This document shows positions 46,417-56,989 of a stretch of DNA of 64,000 bases, piece by piece. The DNA lies in NCBI GenBank assembly GCA_033961575.1, contig CM066737.1:61338771-61402770 (forward strand). Direction: 5' to 3'. The number at the start of each line of letters is the position of its first letter. Position 1 is the stretch's first letter. The notes beneath the pieces were generated by a model, which made no database searches, was not told the DNA's origin, and was given only the letters and a program-made list of their open reading frames with translations. A program made the translations under genes and the position numbers. The DNA comes from Aselliscus stoliczkanus. Lineage: Eukaryota; Chordata; Mammalia; Chiroptera; Hipposideridae.

Positions 46417-46867
46417 TTGGATTTAAAATACCTAAAATACTAGAAACATGGTAAAATGGAATACAGTATGTTATGAATGCAAGTGAACTCATAAAAACAT
46501 TGCAGTTTAGATTAAGTAGCACATAAAGTTAGTCAACTTTGGCAAGATTAGAGCCTGACCATTGCACTTAGCTCTGAATGCCCATTGAGAAAATGCAACA
46601 TGTTGACAGAAGAGGAAGGATGATTGGAAGACTTGAAGCCATATCATTTTAGAAGACATAGGGCAACTCCAGATGATTTGCATGGAGTAAAAAGAAGACT
46701 AATGTTAGTCACATCTGACTCTAAATATGTGAAAATATTTATTATAGTTATTCTATTGACTCTAGTAATCCAATCTAGAATTAATAAAATTAATTGTACA
46801 AAGATGCAAATCAGGACTGAAGATATAAAAGACGACTTAGCAAGTTATAACTTTAAAAATTAGATAT
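46417..46867. other. unassigned sequence
   Basis: I see no gene or named repeat. The 46624-46863 frame has no recognisable domain. Confidence 0.45.
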
Positions 46868-47333
46868 GGGGCCAGCCAAGTGGCACATTGGTTAAGAGCT
46901 GGCTTGGGAAGCCAGCGGCCCCAGTTCGGATCCCACATATGAGGGCCAGAGACACTGCCCTCTACAGCTAAGATGGTGAACAACAGTTCGACCTGGCACT
47001 GGGCTGCTGTGAGTCCCCGGGACAGCATAGCTGCAGCCCCTGCTGCAGTGGACTGCCATAGGCTACAGTGAGTGGCTGGCAGCCAGCGTGAGCAGCCAGC
47101 AGCCAGAGTGAGCTGCCAATAGCTGCTGTGAGTGGCCGTCCAGAGATTGGCCAACTATCTGCCTCATCCAGGAAGAGCGCAATGATAATACCAACATGGG
47201 CAGGTGAAGCAACGTCCTCTGCAACTAGACTGAAGAAGAAAAAAAGGACAGCAACTTGTCTGTTCTCCTTCCCCAATTCCCCAACGCTGTTCCCCTCCCC
47301 CAATTCCCCCCCCAAAATCTTTAAAAAAAAAAA
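46868..47333 (+). mobile_element. Long tRNA-derived bat SINE (T+ type)
   Basis: The head 'ggggccagccaagtggcaca' and core through 'gacactgccctctacagcta' are followed by GTGAGTGGC/CAGCC repeats. A double C-rich tail ('ttccccaattccccaac', 'ttcccctcccccaattcc') and AAATCTTT-A(n) end it. Confidence 0.9.
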
Positions 47334-47340
47334 TTGAAAT

Positions 47341-47786
47341 GGCTGCCTTGGAAATATATCATTAAGATTGTTCTTTCAGGTTATTATTTACAACTTTAAT
47401 GTTAAGATTTATATCATTAAGGTTATTTATAAAGAAAATACAATTTAAAAAGTTCTATTGAGGGTTGAGACTCCAAGCTTTTTGCCTTAGGCTTGGCATT
47501 AAAATTGTTCTTGCTGAAAATTCTTTTGATCTATCCTGGCCCTATGACTCGATTTCTTTCCTGATTACTGTTTCAAAATAAAGTACTGTGAACTGTAAGT
47601 TAATTTTTACCTGGAGACTGGACTTCTTGAGTTTTGGGCCATCCATAACATTATCAAGAAGCTGACAAAAAACTGAAATATTTGTTATCAAGCCAACAAT
47701 ACAATATCCCTTACCTATTGGTGTCAAATTATCACAGGCTTCATTATTTCACGTCTTAATGCAAAATGCAACACCAACAGTAAATT
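47341..47786. other. unassigned sequence
   Basis: I see no gene or named repeat. Confidence 0.45.
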
Positions 47787-47801
47787 AGAAATGTGCTTAA
47801 A

Positions 47802-48250
47802 TTGGCTGGCCAAGTGGCGCATTGGTTAAGAGCTAGCTCGGGATGCCAGCTCTGAACAGCGGGGCCCCGGTTTGGATCCTACATATGAGGGCCAGTGACA
47901 CTGCCTTTTATAGCTAAGATGGTGAACAACAGCTCCACCTGGACCTGGGCTGCTATGAATCGCTGGCGCTGTTGTGGGCTGCAGCCTCTGCTGCAGTGGG
48001 CTGCCATAGGCTATAGTGAGTGGCTAGCGGCCAGCGTGAGCTACCAAGAGCCACTATGAGAGGCTATTCAAAGGTCGGCAACCGATCTGCCTCACCTGGG
48101 AAGACAGCAATGATAATACCAACATAGGCCAATGAAGCAACTTCTTTCACAAATAGACTACACAAAAAGAACCGCAAATTGTCTGTTCCCCTTCCCCAAT
48201 TCCCCAACGCTGTTCCCCTTCCTCAATTCCCCAATAAAATCTTTAAAAAA
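47802..48250 (+). mobile_element. Long tRNA-derived bat SINE (T+ type)
   Basis: The head is 'ttggctggccaagtggcgca'. The tail is 'cccaataaaatctttaaaaa', containing both AATAAA and the pol III-style TCTTT. The duplication 'agaaatgtgcttaaa' (47787) recurs with one change at 48251. Confidence 0.95.
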
Positions 48251-48265
48251 AGAAATGTGGTTAAA

Positions 48266-49684
48266 GAAGTGGTTCGTTGTAGGCACATTGTCATGACAGC
48301 TGATGATCCTGAGAGACAGAGTAACTATAAATGACAGGCTGACACATAAAGAATATGACTTTGTTGAACATTTGGGCCCAAAACCCTATAATCTCTGGAA
48401 CATCTAAGAGTATCAGTCTTTTTCAACACAAAATGATCATTATTTATAATAATCAGGAGTTATTAAAAATGATAATGCTATTGAATTATCTAATGGATAC
48501 TCATTGGATGTCTTGTTCATTTTAGAAAATTTTTCTTAAAAAGTTTAAATTTTAAAAATCAGGCCAATAGAAATTCATATCAGTTATATGGAAAGTTACT
48601 TACGTAAAATGACCCCGTGATTAAAGATGTCAGATAATCTTATTGCACTTGATCCTGGGTTTCACTCTTCAACATTGTTTAATTTGGATTTATATAGTTA
48701 GCAATATTAGTTGAGTCTAAGAAATTGGCCTTACTCCACTTCCTATCCTAAGGATTTATAATTGTTACTAATTGATGTAATGGGGTAGGAATTGGGAAGA
48801 TAGAAACAACCTCATACTCTAATGTTAATATCAAAATATCCCAGGAAATTAGGACATGAGAATTGTGTATCAGATGAATAAAATGTTTATTCTCCAGCTG
48901 AACTATTTAAGAGGTGTTTATTTCTACCCTCAACCATTTTATTAAATGTTCATAGCTTTTTTCATTATTGTTGCCTTTCCAATATTTAACCACTTAATTA
49001 GTAGCAGATCTCATTACATTTGGGCATTACTTGATTTAATTAATAATCATGACCCAAAAAATTGCTCTTGTAAAGCAAATTTTTGTAAAACATTATCTTT
49101 TTCCATCGACCTTTATAATAATATAAGGAATGTGTTCCCAATTTTTTTTCTGTTCCTTCCTCTAGGTGATTATAACACAAGAGGAGTATAGTTACTCTAC
49201 TAAATCAGAACATCTGCCACCTGCCTGAAGCCATGTCTCAATTCAGGCATGGGATGCAGGAAGCCCTGCTCTTTCCACCTTGCTTTAGTTTCAAATGCTT
49301 GTCTCATGCAGGCAACTTCTCATCCCCTACTGCCACAGCCTGGATTTGATGGCTAATCCAAGATCAGGCTGTGGGAGATAAGAGTAGCAGCTGGTCACAT
49401 CCTGCTGTTTCTGTGGCAAGGTACAGACAACTGGAGATCTCATTTTGTATATCCTCCTAGAAACTGTCTGCTGGCAAATTTTTGTTCATCTGAGGTTTCT
49501 GGAAGCATATATTAAATTTATTCCTATTTTTTTGTTAAGATAAATTTCTCATTGGTGAATCCCCATGTAATAGGGTACACCTGCACTGTTGAATCAAGAA
49601 GCGGGAAGCTGCATAGTAAAATTAACAGTTGGCATTTGGTGTTAGGACATGTTACTGCATTTGCAAAACTCAGTAAATCCACAG
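48266..49684. other. unassigned sequence
   Basis: I see no gene or named repeat over 1.4 kb. The 48946-49191 frame is hydrophobic, AT-rich and unrecognised. Confidence 0.45.
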
Positions 49685-49699
49685 ATGTATCATATTCTT

Positions 49700-49809
49700 T
49701 TTTTTCTTTTTTTTTTTGAGGGCAGTGTCACTGTCCCTTATGTGGGATCCAAACCTGGGCCGCTGGCATCCCAAGCCAGCTCTTAACCACTGCGCCACTC
49801 AGCTGGCCC
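49700..49809 (-). mobile_element. Short tRNA-derived bat SINE
   Basis: Reverse SINE with a T-run, then 'gagggcagtgtcactgtccc' and a head ending 'cagctggccc'. 'atgtatcatattctt' (49685-49699) recurs with one change at 49810-49824. Confidence 0.95.
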
Positions 49810-49824
49810 ATGTTTCATATTCTT

Positions 49825-50358
49825 GTGTGTGTGTACATTATCTTCCCAGCTGAGAAATTATCACATTTCTTGATTGCTTCACACCATGACTCAGTGTTCA
49901 GGCCATAGTGAATCAGCATTCTCAAAGACAGTGTTATTGGAAGCTTTGTCTTTTAGCTAAGATGTATAATTGAAGTCCCGATCAGTCTGTATTCACTAAT
50001 TATGCAATGCCACTTTTTCAAGGATATGGACATTAATTAGCTCTAGTGTCCTAAACCAATTCTAAATTAGGTAATTACATTGTATATCCTGCAGTTTCTG
50101 CTGGGAAATGTGTTATTCACTTCCTGTATCTAACTGATGACCAGCTGTTAAACAGCTTCCAAGTTTTCCCCAGAGATGGTTGCACATCAGAAATGATTCT
50201 TTTATAGGATGTTTTCAGAACGTTCAAGATGATGGTAGCTATGGAAATAGTATTATTATTGCTTATTATTATTATCAGTGACAAGTCTCTTCACAGCATC
50301 ATTGCATTAATAATTTGGAGGCAAATTGCAATGTTATAAGATGCATCTCAGAGATTTT
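49825..50358. other. unassigned sequence
   Basis: I see no gene or named repeat. Confidence 0.45.
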
Positions 50359-50713
50359 TGTTAGTGGACTGAATGTCTCTGTCACCCTCCAAACTCATAT
50401 GTTGAAATCCTAACCTCCAATGTGATGTTAATAGGAGATGGGGTGTTTGGGGGATAATTACATTGTGTAGGCGGATCCCTCATGAATGCAGTTAGTGCCC
50501 TTATAACATGGACCCAAAAAAACTCACTCTCCCTCTTTCTGCCATGTGAGTTGGCAATCTGAAACCCAGAAGACAGCTCTCACAAGAACCAGACGATGCT
50601 AGCACCCTGGTCTTCAACTTCTAGCCTCCAAAACTGTGAGAAATAAATTTCTGTTGTTTATAAGCCACCCAGTTTATGGCATTTTGTTACAGTAGCCCAA
50701 AATTACTAAGACA
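50359..50713 (+). repeat. MLT1A-type LTR (ERVL-MaLR), complete
   Basis: It starts 'tgttagtggactgaatg', contains 'catatgttgaaatcctaacc', 'ccctcatgaatgcagttagt' and 'gccatgtgagttggcaat', and has the signal 'gagaaataaatttctgtt'. It ends 'ttactaagaca'. All parts are in the MLT1A order, and the LTR is unbroken. Confidence 0.85.
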
Positions 50714-51015
50714 ATTTTTTTCCTATAAAACTTGTATTAGTCTCGTACTTCCAAGTTCTTAATAAATGCATATACATTGGCATTAAAGAATTGTAAACTC
50801 ATCCTGGTTTGAGTTTCATCCAGTGTGTGAGTGATTCTAATGGATAAAACATTCACTAGAGATGAAAGGAAAAGGTAAAATGGGACTTCCTCTTGTGAAC
50901 TAACTACCCATGTCTCTTCACTCATGAAAATAAACCATTTCAGCAGATGTCTCCTATAAAATGTTCTGAGGAGCTCCCATCTCCCCAAAAATGCTAGAGC
51001 AAAAAGTCACATTTA

Positions 51016-51199
51016 GGGGTTGGCCAGTTAGCTCAGTTGGTTTGAGCACAGTGCTCATAACACCAAGGTTGCTGGTTTGGTCCCCACATGGGCCGCTGAG
51101 TTGCACCCTCCACAACTGAATTGAGACAGCTACTCAAGTTGGAGTTGATGGGTCCTGGAAAAACACACTGTTCTCGAATAAAATTTTTTAAAAATTAAA
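51016..51199 (+). mobile_element. VES-like tRNA-headed SINE, monomer
   Basis: The head 'ggttggccagttagctcagt' is followed by 'ccaaggttgctggtttggtc', 'cacatgggccgctgagttgc' and a tail with 'gggtcctggaaaaacacact'. It ends in AATAAAATTTTT. 'aaaaagtcacattta' is duplicated on the right with one extra base. Confidence 0.9.
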
Positions 51200-51215
51200 A
51201 AAATAGTCACATTTA

Positions 51216-52004
51216 ATTAGAGACCAAATTTTGTAACCACAGAACACTGGTCTATTGTAACTTAGCATTTAAGTCACATACACATTGCAAAAATTATGAA
51301 ACTACATATAGTATTATTAATTTATATATAATCTGAGTCTGTAAATATGAAATGTGCCATGTATTTTACATATAGAAATGATGCTGGTCATGTCAGCTGT
51401 TTTAATAATTGTTGAGGTTGAGACAGATCTTAGTAAGCAAGTTGCATGTTAATGGAATTCACGTTAACTCTTTTTAAGTTGCATTATCACAGTAAGTACA
51501 TTAGATCCTCAGGGAGGGGAGTCAATTGAAAGGTGTTCAAATCTAATCATCCAAGCTCTGAGTCCGGTAGTGAGACAACACTGTGGGATGGGTTTTAGAT
51601 AGACAAAGTTTACCTCTGTGACAAATTATTTTAAGATTAACACTATAATCACAAATTTCCCTAGCTTCTCTTAATAACTCTTTGCAGATTTACTCCTCCC
51701 CCTCAAAAAAATTGTGTCTTACATGAGATTAGCACATTATGCTCCTTTAGGAAAGAGATCATGTCTTATTTATTATATGGCCTCTGTTCATAGTAAAGTA
51801 CTATGCTTCAGCAGCTCAAATAAAAACTTGCTGAATAAAAAAATATATTGTTTTTTCATTGTTTTTAGTTTTCACCATTTCCTAAAATATAAGAATTTAT
51901 ATTATCAACTTTGTAACGTATTTCTTTTAATTCATCTTAAAACTGTCTCTTTATTGTTTCAAAATACCTCCTATAGTCTGGTATTTTGTGAATGAATCTG
52001 TGGT
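51216..52004. other. unassigned sequence, possible L2 trace
   Basis: No gene is visible. Around 51740-51840 an L2 3' end is possible ('gctcctttaggaaagagatc'), at low certainty. Confidence 0.4.
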
Positions 52005-52290
52005 CATCCAAGTTATTTATTTGTTCAGCAACTATTGGGTTGTCGGAAAAGTAATGACATATTTTTTTCTATGTTTTTTTGTTGCAAAAATGCATCATGA
52101 CTTTTCCAACAACCCAATATTTAGCCCTTCCTCTATACAAGGAACTGTGGAAGATACAAACATGAAAAGTCCAGATTCCCTATAAGAGCTTCAATTCTAG
52201 TGAAGGAAGATAAGAAATAGAAAGTTCCTTAATAGAGATACAGAAAAGTACTATAAGACCTCAAAGGAGAGTAAGATAACACTGCATAAA
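52005..52290 (-). repeat. L2 LINE fragment, interrupted by a MITE
   Basis: The reversed L2 text 'ttatttatttgttcagcaac' precedes the MITE, and 'ccttcctctatacaaggaac' with 'tgtggaagatacaaacatg' follows it. Confidence 0.55.
52035..52117. mobile_element. Palindromic mariner MITE (copy 1)
   Basis: An 83-base near-palindrome. The left arm 'ttgggttgtcggaaaagt' and the reverse of the right arm 'acttttccaacaacccaa' differ at one position. TA flanks both ends (52033-52034, 52118-52119). The whole unit would fold into a hairpin with about 32-base arms. Confidence 0.85.
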
Positions 52291-52362
52291 AGATGAGTAA
52301 GTAGGGAATAACCCAGCCTGTAATTCCAAAGTAGAACCTTGTTTTGTTTAGGAGGTCCCTTT

Positions 52363-52405
52363 AAAATCTTATACCCATGAAAAAAAAAAAAATCTTATAC
52401 CCATG
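52363..52405 (+). repeat. Poly(A)-only insertion or tandem duplication
   Basis: 'aaaatcttatacccatg' at 52363-52379 is followed by a run of As and the same 17 bases at 52389-52405. It looks like a retrotransposition of a tail alone, or a simple duplication. Confidence 0.6.
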
Positions 52406-52767
52406 GCATGTATTGCCTGGTTATCTTTTACTCTGTTTGTGAAATTATTTCTTGTTCATAAAGTTGCTTATTATTATTTTTAGGTAGCACTAGAACTGCT
52501 CAGAGAGACTGTTTAATTTATTGGCTACTGTGTACTGTGATGCCAAGTCCTGATGTAAGAGCTTTTAGGACAGGCTTGTATCCTTTAAGGTTTTTCATTA
52601 GACACTTTCCACCACTCACACTACTTTTAAAATAATCTTGTAATTCGAAAATTAATCTAAAAAAGATTAAGTATGTACTGATTAAGTATGTACCAGTAGA
52701 TGAATTCCTAATCAAACTTGCTTCTTCAGAGCATCACTATCTTTCATATCACCTTTCATTTTGTTTT
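52406..52767. other. unassigned sequence with a 15-base tandem repeat
   Basis: I see no gene. 'gattaagtatgtact' (52665-52679) is repeated directly at 52680-52694 with one change. Confidence 0.5.
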
Positions 52768-52782
52768 AAAATAGGTTGTGGA

Positions 52783-53264
52783 GCCGGTGTAGTGGCACGT
52801 TGGTTAGGAGTTGGCTTGGGACGCCAGCTCTGAGCAGCAGGGCCCCAGTACGGATCCCACATGAGAGCCAGTGATGCTGCGCCCTCTACAGCTAAGATGG
52901 TGAAAAACAGCTTGACCTGGAGCTGGGCTCCCATGAGTCACTGTTGATGGTGTAGGCTGCAGCCCCTGCTGCAGTGGGCTGCCATGAGCTACCATGAGTG
53001 GCTGGCAGCCAGCGTGAGCAGCCAGAAGCTGGTGTGAGCTGCTGTAAGCCACCGTGAGCAGCCGTCCAATGACCGGTGACCGATCTGCCTCAGCCAGGAA
53101 GAGCTGATCACAATACCAACATGGGCCAGTGAACTGACGTCCTCTGCAACTAGACTAAAGAACAAAAAGGACAGCAACTTGTCTGTTCCTCTTCCCCGAT
53201 TCCCCAATGCTGTTCCCCTCCCCTAATTCCCCAATGAAATCTTCAAAAAGAATAATAATAAAAT
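52783..53264 (+). mobile_element. Long tRNA-derived bat SINE (T+ type)
   Basis: An exact 15-base duplication, 'aaaataggttgtgga', is at 52768-52782 and 53265-53279. The head is 'gccggtgtagtggcacgttg'. The body has GTGAGCAGCC repeats. The tail has 'ttccccaatgaaatctt', in which AATAAA has become AATGAAA. Confidence 0.95.
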
Positions 53265-53279
53265 AAAATAGGTTGTGGA

Positions 53280-53556
53280 GGGACAGGTCAAGAATGTACA
53301 AGTCACTGGTCAACCTGTTATTTCCAAGCTAATGGGGAATGTCTTCTATGATGTCATTTATTATAAATTATTATGATAAAAAAAGGGCAAGTACCAACAA
53401 TCATTAGTCAATTTGATAAAAGAAATCAAACTTCACTAGAACTGAATGACAAAACACTATAGTCCATTTCCTTCCTGAAATCCATTAACCTCCCTTTCAT
53501 ATAAAACCTCTCACAGAATTTATTTTGATCTGAATACTCATTTCTTTTATTATCAG
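53280..53556. other. unassigned sequence upstream of the exon candidate
   Basis: I see no gene or named repeat. It ends with a pyrimidine-rich stretch and AG at 53555-53556. Confidence 0.45.
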
Positions 53557-53720
53557 ATACTGCACCACATAATGTCATAAATGTACTCTGCACAAATGAA
53601 AAAGTTAGGTGGCCTCACAATGAAGCAGCTCTTTTGCCTCATGATAATATAAAAATCTCTCTGGAAAATAAAAAGGTCATTGATGACAGTAATCTGAGAT
53701 CCAAGAATATTGATGTCTAA
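53557..53720 (+). CDS. Candidate terminal coding exon, gene unknown
   Basis: I do not recognise this gene. A pyrimidine-rich run ('tttcttttattatcag') ends in AG at 53555-53556. The next 164 bases read as phase-2 coding: two bases, 53 codons, then TAA at 53718-53720. The peptide is hydrophilic and mixed in composition ('VLCTNEKVRWPHNEAALL' in the middle, '...RSKNIDV' at the end), with no transmembrane stretch. It overlaps no repeat I can identify. No matching upstream exon can be seen, and an open run of this length has a few per cent chance of arising at random in AT-rich DNA. It could be a terminal exon of a host gene, an alternative exon, or chance. Confidence 0.3.
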
Positions 53721-54263
53721 AATAATGGATAAAGACTTAGGGTCTCATTCATGAAAGAGAAAGTATTTCATTTCAATGATGATTGAAAGGAAATTGCCAG
53801 GCCTCACATGATAAACATTTAACTCAGTATCTGTTCCCTCTGTCCTCACTTTATGCATATTAAATCAATTAGCCTTCTGTTACTGTAAGAAAAAAAAACG
53901 TATTGATTGATTGATGAGAAAATGTATTCCCTGCAGGTGTCCGTTAGTTTCCTTCCATAGTAACATTAGTAAAAATATAGTTTTCGCTTCAAATCCTAGG
54001 GCAGAATTTCAATACCCTAGTATTTATTACTGCAGCATAACTATTCTGAAACTAGTATTATGCTTTTCTAGGCTATGTTGAACATCTCGTGAGAAAATAC
54101 TTTTGTAGACTACCACAGCAGTCATTCAGTATCTGCTAACAATCTACACCAGCATTTTGAGAGGACCACATTTAGAAGTAGTGTTATGGGGACCCCAACG
54201 AAGACACTTCTATCTAAAATAGGAAAGTAAAGACAACAGTGACTACAAGAACAATTTAAAAAA
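53721..54263. other. unassigned sequence
   Basis: I see no gene or named repeat. No clear AATAAA follows the exon candidate at close range. Confidence 0.45.
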
Positions 54264-54280
54264 CACATTTATTTAATTTT

Positions 54281-54782
54281 TTTTAAAGATTTTATTGGGG
54301 AATTGGAAGAGGGGATCAGTGTTGGGGAATTGGGGGAGGGGACCAGCCAAGTTGTTGTACTTCAAACTTCATTGTGGCTGCGCCAGTCACCATCTGGCTT
54401 CCCATTAGCAGCTCGTGGTCTCTAAGCTCAAGGTGCTGTGTTCAATCTTAGTTGCGGGTGGGTTTAGCCACCATCCCATGTGGCAGTCAAACTAGCAGCC
54501 TTGTTGTTAAGAGTGCACACTCTATCCACTGAGCCATCAGGGCGACAGCTAAGCTCAAGGTGCTGAGTTCAATCTTTAGTTGTGGGTGGGTATAGCCCAC
54601 CATTGAACAGGCAATCTTGTTGTTACACCAGCTGAGCCATCCTGCCACCTGTTGGCAGCTCAGCGACAGCTCAGCTAGGGAGCTGCATTCACTGGCCCAT
54701 GTGGGAATCTAACTGGCAGCCCTGTTGTTCAGAGTACGCATTCCAAGCCAAGTCTTAACCAACTGACCCACTCAGCTGGCCC
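54281..54782 (-). mobile_element. Trimeric tRNA-headed bat SINE
   Basis: Read on the minus strand from 54782 it has three tRNA-like heads in a row: 'ggccagctgagtgggtcagt', then 'aggatggctcagctggtgta' (near 54645), then 'ccctgatggctcagtggata' (near 54545). They are followed by the double C-rich tail with AATAAAATCTTT. The 17-base duplication 'cacatttatttaatttt' (54264) recurs with one change at 54783, so the three heads moved as one unit. Confidence 0.85.
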
Positions 54783-54955
54783 CACATTTATCTAATTTTG
54801 CATGAAACTAAAACAATAAGTTGAAAAATAAGGACTTTAGCTAATCAGTTGTTCGCTTATGCTACATGATTACAAATAATCAAGTGAATAATTTTCCAAA
54901 CATTTATTTAACGTGCTTTGTTGGTGAAGTTACTGCATTACATTGGTATAATTTT

Positions 54956-55105
54956 TTTTTAAGTGTTGTTATGTAATTTACAGAGAGTGGTTTTTTTTGT
55001 TTGTTTGTTTTTAGGGCAGTGTCACTGATCCTCACATGCGGGACCTGAACCGGGGCCGCCGGCCTCCCAAGCCAGCACCCAACCACCGCACCACTAGGCC
55101 GGCCC
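54956..55105 (-). mobile_element. Short bat SINE with a 30-base 3' transduction
   Basis: An exact 16-base duplication, 'acattggtataatttt' (54940-54955 and 55106-55121), bounds the unit. On the minus strand: SINE head from 55105, core to the T/G-rich tail at 54991-55013, then 30 non-SINE bases (54961-54990), then a second poly(A). The 30 bases were evidently copied from the flank of the source SINE. Confidence 0.85.
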
Positions 55106-55121
55106 ACATTGGTATAATTTT

Positions 55122-55762
55122 GAGAGTCTGAATCACAATTATGAAAAATCAGAAGGGAGGATAGACTGTCTAAGAGTGAAGTGAAGATGTACTTGATGAT
55201 CAAGCATGGACCAAGATCTATCAACAGCATATGACACTTATGGAACTGAATCATTTTTATCTACAATTCTTATGGAGATGATTGTGTGGAGTTTATCTCC
55301 TTTGGAAATTACAATTCTGATCTCTGGAAAGTCCTTTTTGACAAGTGTGATAGTATATGCACCTCTCTGGCATGAAGGACTGGGTTTGTGTTGAGAAAGA
55401 AAACCCTAATTGGGTTCCAGAAGAGATATATTTTATTGTAAATGAGTATATGAAGAAAGGGTAAGAAATTATACTTTCAGATTATTTTGGGGGTAAGTTG
55501 GATTAATATTTTCCAACCATAAAAAACTTAATGGTGTATGCTTTGTGTATACTCTCTGTAATTTAGTACATTTGGCACCCCTCCATTTCCACTTACCAGA
55601 TATATGACTCCCAGGGTGGATGATCAAGTTCCCCAAAAAGAATTGGTCAAAATAGTTTCTAAAATATGCTAGGAACAAATTTTTAAAAGAAAAAAATGGT
55701 GATATTTTTATTGCTTTTGATAAGCACTGTTATTTCATTGCATGGGCAACTAAACATTTCTT
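55122..55762. other. unassigned sequence
   Basis: I see no gene or named repeat. The 55206-55394 frame is unrecognised. Confidence 0.45.
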
Positions 55763-55774
55763 AGCTCTCTTTAT

Positions 55775-55890
55775 TTTTTATTTTATTTTAATTTTTTGAG
55801 GGCAGTGTCACTGGCCCTCATATGTGGGACCAAACCGGGGCCGCTGGCTACCCAAGCCAGCACTTAACCACTGTGCCACTCGGCCGGCCC
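55775..55890 (-). mobile_element. Short tRNA-derived bat SINE
   Basis: The exact duplication 'agctctctttat' is at 55763-55774 and 55891-55902. The T/A-rich tail is followed by 'gagggcagtgtcactggccc' and a head ending 'cggccggccc'. Confidence 0.95.
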
Positions 55891-55937
55891 AGCTCTCTTT
55901 ATCTGTACATTTTCCCCCTCATCCAAATAGACAACCC

Positions 55938-55983
55938 TCCCCCCCCACACACACACACATACATACACATACACATATACAAT
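55938..55983. repeat. CA/CATA microsatellite
   Basis: A C-run, then CA repeats that grade into ACATACAC units. Confidence 0.85.
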
Positions 55984-56820
55984 CTTCACCCATGTATTGT
56001 AAATGCATCAGGAGTGCAATATAGTCTACAGAAATAGTTATAATCATTCTAACCAGCAAAAAGCCAGAAACTATTGCCATTAACCTTTGGGGCAACTTAA
56101 TTATTCTGGTACAAAATAACATGCAGGATTTATCATAAGAATACCACAGAGAACAATATATGCATGTACTTTTTTTAGAAGGAAGTAAATTATCTTTACT
56201 TGAGGATTTTATATATTTTTCAATTACAGTTGAAATTCAATATTATTTTATATTAGTTTCAAGTGTACAGCATACTGGTTAGACATTTATATAATTTATG
56301 CAGTGATCCCCCTGATTAGTCTAGTACACACCAGGCACTATACATAGTTATTACAATATTATTGACCATATTCCCTATACTGTACTTTGCATCCTCATGA
56401 CTATTTTGTAACTACCAATTTGTACTTCTGAATAATTTCAGCTTTTTCACGTAGTCCCCCAAACCCCTTCTCATGTGGCAACCATCACTTTCTTCTCAGT
56501 ATCTATGAGTCTATTTCTGTTTTGTTTGTTTGTTTATTTTGTTTTTTAGATTCCACATGTAAGTGAGATCATATGGCATTTGTCTTTCTCAGTGTGACTT
56601 ATTTTACTTAACATAATACCGTCTAGGTCCATTCACATTGTTGCAAATGATAAGCTTTCATTGTTTTATATGGTTGAGTAATATTTCATTGTATATATGT
56701 ACCACTTCTCCTTTATACAGTCATCAATTGATGGACACTTAGGTTGCTTCCATATCTTGGCTATTGTAAATAATGTTGCAATGAACATAGGGGTGCATAT
56801 ATCTTTTCTAACACTTTTTT

Positions 56821-56989
56821 TTATTTTTATTTTTATTTTTACTTTTATTTTTTTTTTAGCTGAGCCATCCTGCCACCTTTTGGCAGCTCAACGGCAACTC
56901 AGCTCGGGCTGGCCTCGAACAGCTGTTGCTCAGAGCTCAGCTCGCACTCTTGAGCAAGCTCTTAACCAACTGAGCCACTCAGCCGGCCC
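56821..56989 (-). mobile_element. VES-like tRNA-headed SINE, short
   Basis: Reverse copy of the type at 43787: after a T/A-rich tail come 'agctgagccatcctgccacc' and the head ending 'cagccggccc'. 'ttctaacactttttt' (56806) recurs as 'ttctaatactttttt' (56990). Confidence 0.9.

Noticed and set aside
48946..49191. Hydrophobic 81-codon frame as a membrane protein
   Set aside because: AT-rich sequence read in this frame gives Phe/Ile/Leu by composition alone. No homology or context supports it.
50737..50988. 83-codon minus-strand frame as a host gene
   Set aside because: No recognisable domain, no splice or promoter context, and no support beyond being open.
54281..54782. CRISPR-like repeats
   Set aside because: Repeated units are tRNA-like SINE heads of unequal spacing in a mammalian genome. 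There are no uniform spacers.
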